From assembly GCA_037439425.1 (NCBI GenBank), contig JBBIWA010000062.1:1-36110 (forward strand): a stretch of DNA of 36,110 nt. The letters run 5' to 3'. Made by a program: the position numbers and the translations under genes. The notes below the pieces were generated by a model, which was given only the letters and a program-made list of their open reading frames with translations, ran no database searches and was not told the origin of the DNA. The DNA comes from JBBIWA01 sp037439425 (GTDB lineage: Bacteria > Acidobacteriota > Blastocatellia > RBC074). Of the stretch, positions 20,823-29,062 are shown one piece after another (the first letter of the stretch is position 1; the number at the start of each line of letters is the position of its first letter).

Positions 20823-22349
20823 ATGCTTTTAGTGATGAAATTTGGCGGCACGTCCGTAGGGACGGCCGCAGCGATTGCGCAGGCGGCAGAGCTGGCGGCG
20901 CGGAGTGCTGCGCAGGGGCATCGCGTGGTTGTAGTTACTTCAGCCATGAGCGGGATAACCAATCAGTTGATCCTGGCTGCGCAGAATGCTGCAAGTGGCA
21001 AGTGGCAACCTGAGGTGCGGGATAAGTTCTATGATCGCCACAAAGCGGTAGCCGATCAGTTGCTGAAGGATGATCCCATCAGGCGGCAGCAGGTGCTACA
21101 GACCATCCAGCAGCGGCTCGAACGCGTTGAAAAACTCTACTTCGGTCTCTCGATGGTGCATGAGCTGACGCCGCGTTTGCTGGATGTAATTGCAGGAACC
21201 GGCGAGATGCTTTGCGCGCCACTGCTGGCGGCCGCGTTAGCAGTGCAAGGCTGGCAGAGCGAAGCCGTGGAGGCGACCGAACTGATCGTAACCAATGATA
21301 ATTTCGGCGCGGCCGAGCCGCTCTGGAGCGCCACGCGAGAGAAGACGCGCGCGCGGTTACTCCCGTTGATCGAGACTGGAGTGATTCCGGTCGTGACCGG
21401 CTTTATTGGCGCAACGCCAGAAGGAGTGACTACCACTTTGGGCCGGGGCGGATCGGATTTTTCCGCCGCTATCCTGGGGGCTGCACTTGATGCTGATGAG
21501 GTGTGGATCTGGACTGACGTCAATGGAGTGATGACGGCCAACCCGGCGGAAGTCCCCGAAGCGCGCACACTGCGGGAGATCTCCTATAGCGAGGCAGCGG
21601 AGCTGGCTTACTATGGAGCCAAGGTGCTGCATCACAAAACGATTCTCCCGGTGATCAAACAGCGCATCCCGGTGCGGATTCTCAATAGCTTCAACCCGCA
21701 GGATCCAGGCACGCGCATCAGCGCCGAGGGGCGTCCTTCCTCGCGCGGGGTTAAGGCTGTGACTTCGATTCGCAATGTCAGCTTGATCACCATCAGCGGC
21801 AAGGGGATGCAAGGCATCCCCGGCATTGCGGCGAAGGCTTTCGGCGCCGTCGCCGCCTGCCAGGCTAACATCCTGATGATTTCGCAAGCCTCATCCGAAA
21901 ATAATCTCTGTTTCGTCGTCAATTCAGCGGAGGCCACAGCAGTCGTCAAAGCCTTACGCTCGGCGCTAGAAGTGGAGCTGGTACTCGGTCATATTGAAGA
22001 CATCACGGCCGACGACTCGATTGCCATAGTGGCTGCTGTCGGCGACCGCATGAAGGGCACGCCTGGCATTGCGGGCAAAGTCTTCGGCGCACTGGGCGCG
22101 GCCGGAGTGAATGTGATCGCCATCTCGCAAGGCTCTTCGGAATTGAATATCTCGCTGATTGTGGCCGCCCACGATGCCGCCGAGGCTGTGCGTGCCATTC
22201 ATCGTGCGTTCGAGTTAGAAAAACCCGCCCGGGCTGACGGGGCCGAAGGGGCAAGCGATCACAGGAGCAGGGGAGTAGGGGAACAGGGGAGCAGAGGAGC
22301 AGAGGGGAGTGGGAGAACCACGCTCTCCCAATCTCCCGATGACGACTGA
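20823..22349 (+). CDS. lysC: Aspartate kinase (monofunctional, two ACT domains)
   Basis: 508 residues. Phosphorylates aspartate, the first committed step of the aspartate family pathway. The kinase starts with VMKFGGTSVG (residues 4-13) and has the nucleotide-site segment TTLGRGGSDFSA (about 205-216) and ELAYYGAKVLHHKT. Two ACT regulatory domains follow: NVSLITISGKGMQGIPGIAA from about 317, and IAIVAAVGDRMKGTPGIAGKVFG from about 400. The latter usually bind lysine or threonine for feedback inhibition. The family usually ends near residue 465; here about 35 extra residues (GEQGSRGAEGSGRTT...) are encoded by a purine-rich GGGGAGCAGAGG-type repeat (about 22258-22312) that appears to have moved into the gene end. 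The start could also be the ATG at 20835. Homoserine dehydrogenase is not encoded here. Confidence 0.95.
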   Translation: MLLVMKFGGTSVGTAAAIAQAAELAARSAAQGHRVVVVTSAMSGITNQLILAAQNAASGKWQPEVRDKFYDRHKAVADQLLKDDPIRRQQVLQTIQQRLERVEKLYFGLSMVHELTPRLLDVIAGTGEMLCAPLLAAALAVQGWQSEAVEATELIVTNDNFGAAEPLWSATREKTRARLLPLIETGVIPVVTGFIGATPEGVTTTLGRGGSDFSAAILGAALDADEVWIWTDVNGVMTANPAEVPEARTLREISYSEAAELAYYGAKVLHHKTILPVIKQRIPVRILNSFNPQDPGTRISAEGRPSSRGVKAVTSIRNVSLITISGKGMQGIPGIAAKAFGAVAACQANILMISQASSENNLCFVVNSAEATAVVKALRSALEVELVLGHIEDITADDSIAIVAAVGDRMKGTPGIAGKVFGALGAAGVNVIAISQGSSELNISLIVAAHDAAEAVRAIHRAFELEKPARADGAEGASDHRSRGVGEQGSRGAEGSGRTTLSQSPDDD

Positions 22350-22372
22350 GCGCGCGCCTCAGGCACAGCTTT

Positions 22373-23689
22373 ATGTCTGCTGCTTACCTTCAATGCATTG
22401 AATCCAACTGCCAGTCACGTTATGCGACCGCAGCGCGCATCTATGTCTGTGAACGCTGTGGTGGTTTGCTCGACCTAGCCTATGAGCTCGATCAGGTAGA
22501 GCCTGATAGCTTAAAGAAGCTGTGGGAGAGCCGTCGCGCTTCAACTGCGGCGATTGATCAAAGCGGCGTGTGGCGCTTTCGTGAACTACTGCCGGAAGCC
22601 GAGCCGTCGCAGATCGTGACGATGATTGAAGGTAACACGCAGATCTTCGAGGCTCCCCGCTCGGCCGCTTATGCTGGCTTGAAGCGCCTGGCTTTCAAAC
22701 ATCTGGGTCTGAATCCGACCGGCTCATTTAAGGATCTGGGCATGACGGTCGGCATCACGCAGGCGCGACGCCTGGGAGCGAGCCGGGTCGCCTGCGCCAG
22801 CACAGGAAACACCTCGGCTTCGATGGCAGCTTATGCGGCGCGCGCCGGGATGCGTGCATTTGTCTTTGTGCCGGCCGGGCAGATCGCGCTGGGCAAGCTA
22901 GCACAGGCGCTCGATTATGGCGCGACGGTCTTGCAACTGGATGGCGATTTCGATGACGCCATGCGGCTGGCGCGCGAGCTGGCGCGCGAGACGGACCTTT
23001 ATCTGCTCAATTCGGTCAACCCCTTCCGGCTCGAAGGGCAGAAGACCATAGCTTTTGAACTGCTACAACAACGAGCTTGGAGCGTACCAGATCGTGTGGT
23101 GGTACCGGGTGGAAACCTCGGCAACTCATCAGCCATTGCGAAAGGTTTCAAAGAGCTGCTTGATTTGGGCCTGATTGCACGTCTACCCAGATTGACGATT
23201 GTGCAGGCTGCAGGCGCAGCCCCATTTTACCGCTTGTGGAAGACCCGGGCTCTAACCTTGACACCGATCGCCAACGCCACGACGCTTGCCACGGCCATTA
23301 AGATCGGCGCTCCGGTCTCGTGGCCGAAAGCCTTGCGCGGACTCACCTGGTGTGGCGGTGAGGTGGAAGAAGTGAGCGAGCAAGAGATAGCCGAGGCTAA
23401 AGCGATGATTGGCCGCGATGGTATCGGCTGCGAGCCGGCTTCCGCAGTCACACTTGCCGGAATCAAAAAGCTAGTCGCGGCTGGGCAGATCCACCTTGAG
23501 GAGGACATAGTGGCTATCCTTACCGGTCACGTGCTCAAAGACCCCGACTACACGGTTAACTATCATCAGGGCTCGCTCAGCTACGTTGAAGCGAGCGGTG
23601 CTCAGGTGCAGATTGTGTCGCATCAAGCCAATCGCCTGTTGCGGGTCGCGGCGCAACGTCAGGCTCTGTTAGAGGTCCTCAGTCGCTAA
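22373..23689 (+). CDS. thrC: Threonine synthase
   Basis: 438 residues. A PLP-dependent enzyme (fold type II) converting O-phosphohomoserine to threonine. The N-terminus has a zinc-ribbon-like Cys set (LQCIESNCQSRY and VCERCGG) seen in many bacterial threonine synthases. The PLP lysine is Lys120 in NPTGSFKDLGM. ASTGNTSASMAAYAARAG binds cofactor and substrate, and PGGNLGNSSAIAKG is the phosphate-binding glycine loop. It lies 23 bp downstream of lysC and is the third gene of the cluster. The length is typical. Fold-type II relatives such as cysteate synthase are possible, but the asd-lysC context supports threonine synthase. Confidence 0.93.
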   Translation: MSAAYLQCIESNCQSRYATAARIYVCERCGGLLDLAYELDQVEPDSLKKLWESRRASTAAIDQSGVWRFRELLPEAEPSQIVTMIEGNTQIFEAPRSAAYAGLKRLAFKHLGLNPTGSFKDLGMTVGITQARRLGASRVACASTGNTSASMAAYAARAGMRAFVFVPAGQIALGKLAQALDYGATVLQLDGDFDDAMRLARELARETDLYLLNSVNPFRLEGQKTIAFELLQQRAWSVPDRVVVPGGNLGNSSAIAKGFKELLDLGLIARLPRLTIVQAAGAAPFYRLWKTRALTLTPIANATTLATAIKIGAPVSWPKALRGLTWCGGEVEEVSEQEIAEAKAMIGRDGIGCEPASAVTLAGIKKLVAAGQIHLEEDIVAILTGHVLKDPDYTVNYHQGSLSYVEASGAQVQIVSHQANRLLRVAAQRQALLEVLSR

Positions 23690-23691
23690 CT

Positions 23692-23869
23692 TTGTAACTA
23701 CTCAGCCCTAGAGATTCAATTTAGGCAGGCAGGCAAAAATTCGCCGCTCCCCACGAGCTAGGATTGAGAGTTTCAACCATCGCTAGCGCGACGCGAACGC
23801 TTTCGCTTCACCAGGGTGCTGGCCTTGAAAGACCGGCCTAAATTGCCGCTCCGCGGCTGCAGCAGTTAC
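23692..23869. repeat. Fold-back dispersed repeat, copy A (about 178 bp)
   Basis: Begins TTGTAACTACTCAGCCCT and ends GCAGCAGTTAC. It has nested inverted segments: GTAACT/AGTTAC at the ends, CAATTTAGGC/GCCTAAATTG (perfect 10 bp), TTTCAA/TTGAAA and CATCGC/GCGACG around a 4-nt loop. Similar copies lie at 34528-34700 (full length) and 35431-35537 (3' part only). It encodes no protein. A non-autonomous mobile element (MITE-like) or a structured RNA is possible. Confidence 0.8.
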
Positions 23870-24124
23870 CTAACTTCTCTCCTTTCTGGTTACAGATCTA
23901 TTCTCTGCAACTACTGCCTATTACTTGGGTTTTCCAAATCCTGGGTACACACGCTTGCGAATGTGCCCGCTCTGAAGGCAAGCGCGGCTTAACCAAGGCA
24001 GGCACGCCTCCGGCGTGCCTAGCCGGGAATTTCCGCGGGAGTGGGAGGGTTGACAAAAAGGGAATTAACCAGGAAACTGAAGCAGAAGCGGTTTTTTCAA
24101 AACCCAGTTGATAACAGCTTCAAA
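23870..24124. other. Intergenic region before the fusion enzyme, with palindrome at 24000-24020
   Basis: Contains the perfect palindrome AGGCACGCC-TCC-GGCGTGCCT (24000-24020) about 105 bp before the chosen start. There is no T-tract, so it is a repeat or leader structure rather than a clear terminator. An in-frame extension of the next gene from a GTG at 24041 is possible. Confidence 0.55.
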
Positions 24125-27100
24125 ATGACTCACCTGGCGATCGTCAAGTTAAACCGCCCTCGCTTCTCTGTACAGGATGCTTGCAATTTGGCCCAGCAAT
24201 TATATGGTCTCACCGTTTCAGCTCGGCCGCTTCCCAGCGAACGCGATCAAAATTTCCATCTCACGGACGACGCAGGACAAGAGTATGTGCTCAAGATCTC
24301 CAGCTCGGCTGAGCAACGGGAGGTGCTCAGATTTCAGCATCAGGCCATTGAGCATCTGACCGCGCACATGCCGGCGGGACTATGGCCTCGCATTTACACC
24401 ACTGCTGCTGGCGAGCAGATCGCTGCTATTGAAGGAGGCGATGGCCGGCTTCATCTGGTGCGGATGTTGAGTCATTTGCCGGGTCGCTTTCTGGCCGAAG
24501 TCAAAGCGCACACTCCTGAATTGCTCCACAACCTGGGGCGCTTTCTCGGCGAGATGGATCGGGCGCTTGCCGGGTTTTCGCACCCGGCGATGCACAGAGA
24601 CTTGAAATGGGATCTCCAGCACGCCCCTGCGACCATCAGGCAAAACATCTCATATCTTCCTACGCCAGAGCGGCGCGCGCTCATTGAGCATTTCCTCTCT
24701 CAATTTGAAAAGGGTGCCGTGCCTGTGCTGCCGCGTCTGCGCACGAGCGTGATCCATAACGATGGCAACGACTACAATGTGCTGCTCAGCGATCACGGCT
24801 CGCCGGGCCGAAAGGTCATCAGTGTGATTGACTTCGGTGACATGCTATACAGCTATACTGTGGCCGAGCTGGCTGTCGCGGCGGCTTATGCCATGCTCGA
24901 CAAGCCGGACCCGATCGCGGCGGCAGCGCACATCACGCGCGGCTATCACCAAGCCTACCCGCTGACGGAACCGGAACTTGAAGCGCTCTTCCATTTGATT
25001 TGCGTGCGATTGTGCCTGAGCGTCACGATCAGCGCCGAGCAGCAAGAGCAGGAACCGGAGAACGAGTATCTCAGCATCAGTGAGCGAGCAGCCTGGGCGC
25101 TGCTTGAAGAGCTTGCCGATTTCAGTCCTGAGCTGGCTCATTACACTTTTCGCCACGCCTGCGATCTGCCGCCTTGCCCACAATCGGATCGCATTGTGCG
25201 ATGGCTGAAGAGCAATCGAGAAAAGATCGGGCAGGTGGTAGAGCTGGATTTGAGGACTGCGCCTAAGGTCGTCTTTGATTTGAGCGTTGGCAGTCCGGAG
25301 CTGAACAATCCGGTTGAGAGCGCTGATATGCAGGCGTTGAGTAGTTTGTTATTTGGCCGCATGAAAGCGGCAGGCGCTGAAGTTGGCATTGGCAGATACA
25401 ACGAAGCGCGCTTGCTTTACACTAGTGAGATTTTCAAATTGCCGGGCAATGACTCTCCGCAGTGGCGAACAGCTCATCTGGGGATAGATCTGTTTATGGA
25501 AGCCGGCGCTGCAGTCTTGGCTCCGCTTGATGGCACGGTTCACAGTTTCCAGAACAATGCGCGCCAGCTTGATTATGGCCCGACCATCATCCTCAAACAT
25601 GAGTTTGAAGAAGGGCGCATCAGCTTCTTCACCCTCTATGGCCACCTGAGCGAAGATTCGCTGGCAGGTCTTTATGAAGGCCGGCCGGTGAAGAAGGGCG
25701 AACGGATAGCCAGGATTGGAGATTATCCGACCAATGGTGGTTGGGCGCCTCATCTGCATTTTCAATTGATCGCAGACCTGCTCGGCAAAAGAGGAGATTT
25801 CCCAGGGGTAGCGCTTCCCGCTCAGCGAGAAGTATGGCTGAGCATCAGCCCTGATCCCAATCTCATTCTGGGGATCCCTGAAGAATGTTTCCCCCCTGCC
25901 AGACGGAGCCGGAATGAGATACTCAAGCTCCGGCAGCAGCGCATCGGCAGATCGCTGAGCATAGCTTACAAAAAACCGCTCCAGATCGTCCGCGGATGGA
26001 TGCAGTATCTCTACGACGAAGATGGGCAGAGATACCTCGATGCTGTTAATAATGTAGCTCACCTCGGGCATTGCCATCCGAGAGTGGTCAAAGCGGCTCA
26101 GGAGCAGATAGCTGTCTTGAACACAAACACGCGCTATTTGCACGACCATTTGGTGCGATATGCCGAGCGTTTATGCGCGCTGTTGCCGGAGCCGTTGAGT
26201 GTTTGCTTCTTCGTCAACAGCGGCAGCGAAGCCAATGATCTGGCGCTGAGACTGGCGCGCACTCATACTAAACGAAGAGATGTGATCGTGCTTGACGGCG
26301 CTTACCACGGCAATCTCACTTCCTTGATCGAAATCAGTCCCTACAAGTTTGATGGACCGGGTGGGAGCGGCTGCCCAGCGCACGTGCATAAAGTGGTGAT
26401 GCCTGATCTCTATCGCGGGCCATATAGAGCGGCTGATCCGGAAGCAGGGAGTAAGTATGCCCGGCACGTTCAGGAAGCGATTCGGCGCGCCGAGGAGCAA
26501 GGGAGGGAGATAGCTGCCTTCATCTGCGAATCCTTGCTGGGCTGTGGCGGCCAGATCGTGTTGCCGGATGGCTATCTCAAAGAGGCTTATCGTTATGTGA
26601 GAGAAGCCGGCGGCGTCTGCATTGCGGATGAAGTGCAGGTGGGCTTTGGCCGAGTAGGGACTCATTTCTGGGGTTTTGAAACGCAAGGTGTGGTTCCGGA
26701 TATCGTGACCCTGGGTAAACCCATCGGCAACGGGCATCCGCTGGGTGCAGTGATTACGAGGCCGGAGATCGCTGAGTCGTTCAATAACGGCATGGAGTAC
26801 TTCAACACCTTCGGTGGCAATCCGGTCTCTTGCGCCGTGGGACTCGCCGTGTTGGATGTCATCGAAGATGAAAAGCTGCAGGAGCAGGCGCTCCGAGTAG
26901 GCACTTATTTGAGAGCTGGCCTCAAACGATTGATGGAGAGGTATCAGCTCATTGGGGATGTCAGAGGACTGGGGCTCTTTCTTGGCGTTGAGCTGGTGCT
27001 GAATCGGGAAAGACAGGAAGCGGCCACAGCCCAGGCAGCCTATGTTGTCGAGCGAATGAAAGACCGAGGCGTCCTGATCAGCACCGATGGCCCGCTGCAC

Positions 27101-27193
27101 AATGTGCTCAAGATCAAGCCGCCGCTGGTCTTCTCCGAGGCCGATGCGGATCGTCTGCTCGGCGCGCTCGATCAGGTTTTGGCAGAGTTGTGA
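24125..27193 (+). CDS. Tri-domain fusion: APH-type kinase - M23 peptidase domain - class III aminotransferase/phospho-lyase
   Basis: 1022 residues from ATG 24125; a GTG at 24041 would add 28 basic residues. Residues about 1-340 are an aminoglycoside/hydroxylysine-kinase-like domain with VIHNDGNDYNVLL (catalytic Asp213) and VIDFGDM (Asp236). About 440-570 are an M23 (LytM) domain with both zinc motifs, HLGID (His451, Asp455) and HLH (His543, His545). About 610-1022 are a class III PLP aminotransferase with DEVQVGFGRVG (Asp835) and the PLP lysine Lys865 in TLGKPIGNGHPLG. The kinase and lyase parts resemble human AGPHD1 (hydroxylysine kinase) and the AGXT2L1/AGXT2L2 phospho-lyases. The protein may phosphorylate an amino alcohol or hydroxylated amino acid and then eliminate phosphate. 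No signal peptide is seen, so the M23 domain would be cytoplasmic. The substrate is unknown. Confidence 0.85.
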   Translation: MTHLAIVKLNRPRFSVQDACNLAQQLYGLTVSARPLPSERDQNFHLTDDAGQEYVLKISSSAEQREVLRFQHQAIEHLTAHMPAGLWPRIYTTAAGEQIAAIEGGDGRLHLVRMLSHLPGRFLAEVKAHTPELLHNLGRFLGEMDRALAGFSHPAMHRDLKWDLQHAPATIRQNISYLPTPERRALIEHFLSQFEKGAVPVLPRLRTSVIHNDGNDYNVLLSDHGSPGRKVISVIDFGDMLYSYTVAELAVAAAYAMLDKPDPIAAAAHITRGYHQAYPLTEPELEALFHLICVRLCLSVTISAEQQEQEPENEYLSISERAAWALLEELADFSPELAHYTFRHACDLPPCPQSDRIVRWLKSNREKIGQVVELDLRTAPKVVFDLSVGSPELNNPVESADMQALSSLLFGRMKAAGAEVGIGRYNEARLLYTSEIFKLPGNDSPQWRTAHLGIDLFMEAGAAVLAPLDGTVHSFQNNARQLDYGPTIILKHEFEEGRISFFTLYGHLSEDSLAGLYEGRPVKKGERIARIGDYPTNGGWAPHLHFQLIADLLGKRGDFPGVALPAQREVWLSISPDPNLILGIPEECFPPARRSRNEILKLRQQRIGRSLSIAYKKPLQIVRGWMQYLYDEDGQRYLDAVNNVAHLGHCHPRVVKAAQEQIAVLNTNTRYLHDHLVRYAERLCALLPEPLSVCFFVNSGSEANDLALRLARTHTKRRDVIVLDGAYHGNLTSLIEISPYKFDGPGGSGCPAHVHKVVMPDLYRGPYRAADPEAGSKYARHVQEAIRRAEEQGREIAAFICESLLGCGGQIVLPDGYLKEAYRYVREAGGVCIADEVQVGFGRVGTHFWGFETQGVVPDIVTLGKPIGNGHPLGAVITRPEIAESFNNGMEYFNTFGGNPVSCAVGLAVLDVIEDEKLQEQALRVGTYLRAGLKRLMERYQLIGDVRGLGLFLGVELVLNRERQEAATAQAAYVVERMKDRGVLISTDGPLHNVLKIKPPLVFSEADADRLLGALDQVLAEL

Positions 27194-27616
27194 TGAGGAA
27201 TCACACCAAGACACAAAGAGAGGGTCTTACCGGCCGCGGCGCGTACAAAAAGTCATCAGGCTGTGATGAGGGGGCACACCAAGAGACAAAGAGTGGAGGT
27301 TGGATTTCTCCACGAGTGCGGCAAAGCGGGCGGGTAGCCCAGGGTGAAGGCGAAACCGCTACCCTGAGAGCAGCCCGAGCGGCTCACAGGCGGCACAAAA
27401 CCTCACCCCTTGGTTGCCGTTCGCCCACCTCGCAGTCTGCAGCCGGATCCGGCTTACCCGATCAGGGGGGCGCCGGAGTTTCACCCTGGGCTGGATTCTG
27501 GCAGGGCTTACTTCGGATGCGTGCAGCTACTTGTGGAGAGACTAATGGAGAGGAGTTTGGTCTCTTCGTCTCTGTGTGTGTGACCTTCACACTGATGTCA
27601 ACCGGAGGATGGACTT
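27194..27616. repeat. Intergenic repeat-rich stretch before the dehydrogenase gene
   Basis: Two related direct repeats (GATGAGG..TCACACCAAGACACAAAGAG type) start near 27190 and 27264, with an inverted relative near 27565-27590 (CTCTTCGTCTCTGTGTG). A perfect 13-bp inverted repeat AGCCCAGGGTGAA / TTCACCCTGGGCT lies at 27336-27348 and 27480-27492; its CCCAGGGT core recurs at 35300-35332. An open frame here has no protein-like composition and is rejected. Confidence 0.6.
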
Positions 27617-28882
27617 ATGAAGCAGGCTGATGTGCAAGAGAATCTCAATCCCTTCGCCATTGCGACGGAACAGTTCAATAAAGCAGCCGATCTGATCGGT
27701 CTCGATGACAACTTGCGTTCCGTCTTGATTCATCCGAAACGGCAACTGATCGTCTCTATTCCGGTGAAGATGGACGATGGCTCGATTCAGGTCTTCGAGG
27801 GCTATCGCGTGCAGCATAATGTGGCGCGTGGCCCGGCCAAGGGGGGCATCCGCTATCACCCGGATGTGACGCTCGATGAAGTGCGCGCGCTGGCCGCCTG
27901 GATGACCTGGAAGTGCGCCACCGTTGGGATCCCTTACGGTGGCGGCAAAGGTGGGGTGCGGGTTGATCCGCGCAAACTCTCCGTGGGCGAAACTGAGCGC
28001 TTGACGCGGCGTTATGCCACGGAGATTCTTCCGATCATCGGGCGCAACGTAGACATTCCGGCTCCTGATGTCTACACCAATGAACAGACGATGGCCTGGT
28101 TTATGGACACGGTCTCGATGATGGCCGGCGGAGCGGAGCTTTCTGTGGTCACCGGCAAACCCGTCTCGCTGGGCGGTTCACGCGGGCGCGCAGAAGCCAC
28201 TGCTCGCGGCTGCCAGTATGTCATCCGCGAAGCGTGCAAGTTGCTCAAGCTAGATCTGCGTGGGGCGCGCGTCGCGGTTCAGGGCTATGGCAACGCCGGC
28301 TCGACTGCTGCCCGGTTTATGCACGAAGATGGTGCGAAGGTCATCGCGGTGAGCGATTCTCAAGGCGGCATCTTCGATCCGAAAGGGCTGGATCCGGTAG
28401 CCGTGTTGCGTCACAAAGAGAAGACTGGCTCTGTGGTAGGATACGAGGGGGCAGATGCAATCAGCAATGCCGAGCTGCTGACGCTCGAATGCGAAATTCT
28501 GATCCCGGCTGCGCTGGAGAATCAGATCACGCTGGCCAATGCCTCTAAGGTTAAAGCACGCATTGTAGCTGAAGCGGCCAATGGACCGGTCACGCCAGGC
28601 GCGGATCGGGTGCTGTTCGAGAAGGGGGTGCTCGATATCCCGGATATCCTGGCCAATGCTGGTGGGGTGACCGTCTCTTACTTTGAATGGGTGCAGGATC
28701 TGTATGGATTTTTCTGGACGATTGAAGAAGTCAATCGCTATCTCGAACAGATCATGGTCAGAGCATTTCACGAAGTATATCAACAGGCTCAGCGGTTCAA
28801 GGAGCATATGCGCGCCGGAGCCTACGCTCTGGCTATCAGCCGCGTCGCAGAAGCCACGCGCGTGCGGGGGATCTTCCCGTGA
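27617..28882 (+). CDS. gdhA: Glutamate dehydrogenase (Glu/Leu/Phe/Val dehydrogenase family)
   Basis: 421 residues. NAD(P)-dependent oxidative deamination of glutamate, or the reverse amination of 2-oxoglutarate, linking carbon and nitrogen metabolism. The active-site lysine is Lys111 in IPYGGGKGGVRVDP, the family signature. The Rossmann nucleotide site is RVAVQGYGNAGSTAARFM. EAANGPVTPGAD and the C-terminal VSYFEWVQDLYGFFW are typical of hexameric bacterial and archaeal GDH of this length. GGAGG lies about 9 nt before the ATG, making this start secure. Leucine or phenylalanine specificity cannot be excluded, but overall similarity favours glutamate. Its neighbour upstream is an aminotransferase-type enzyme. 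Confidence 0.93.
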   Translation: MKQADVQENLNPFAIATEQFNKAADLIGLDDNLRSVLIHPKRQLIVSIPVKMDDGSIQVFEGYRVQHNVARGPAKGGIRYHPDVTLDEVRALAAWMTWKCATVGIPYGGGKGGVRVDPRKLSVGETERLTRRYATEILPIIGRNVDIPAPDVYTNEQTMAWFMDTVSMMAGGAELSVVTGKPVSLGGSRGRAEATARGCQYVIREACKLLKLDLRGARVAVQGYGNAGSTAARFMHEDGAKVIAVSDSQGGIFDPKGLDPVAVLRHKEKTGSVVGYEGADAISNAELLTLECEILIPAALENQITLANASKVKARIVAEAANGPVTPGADRVLFEKGVLDIPDILANAGGVTVSYFEWVQDLYGFFWTIEEVNRYLEQIMVRAFHEVYQQAQRFKEHMRAGAYALAISRVAEATRVRGIFP

Positions 28883-28923
28883 GAAGGCAGCTGGGAATGA
28901 GAATCGTTCGTGATTGGGTGCCC

Positions 28924-29013
28924 CAGCAATCTGTCAGAGATTGCTGCTCTCATCAAGTTGCTTTCCTTCTGCGATGAGAGCACGAAAGAATTCTCCAGCA
29001 ATCTGACAGATTG
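28924..29013. repeat. Three consecutive short palindromes
   Basis: CAGCAATCT-GTCAG-AGATTGCTG (28924-28946, perfect 9 bp), CTCTCATC...GATGAGAG (28947-28980, perfect 8 bp) and CAATCTG-A-CAGATTG (28999-29013, perfect 7 bp) follow each other. The first and third share the CAGCAATCTG(T/A)CAGA core. They could end gdhA transcription, but there is no T-tract; a REP-like repeat is more likely. Confidence 0.7.
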
Positions 29014-29062
29014 CCGGACACCATTGAGTTTGAACTACCACGTCAGGGTGTGGAGGGTGGCG

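Noticed and set aside
24041..24124. GTG-initiated 28-residue N-terminal extension of the fusion enzyme
   Set aside because: The extension is basic, unlike the kinase family, and its GTG lacks a well-spaced ribosome-binding site; ATG 24125 was preferred, although its own site is also weak.
27190..27630. 146-codon frame between the fusion gene and gdhA
   Set aside because: Overlaps gdhA, spans inverted and direct repeats, and has no recognisable protein features.
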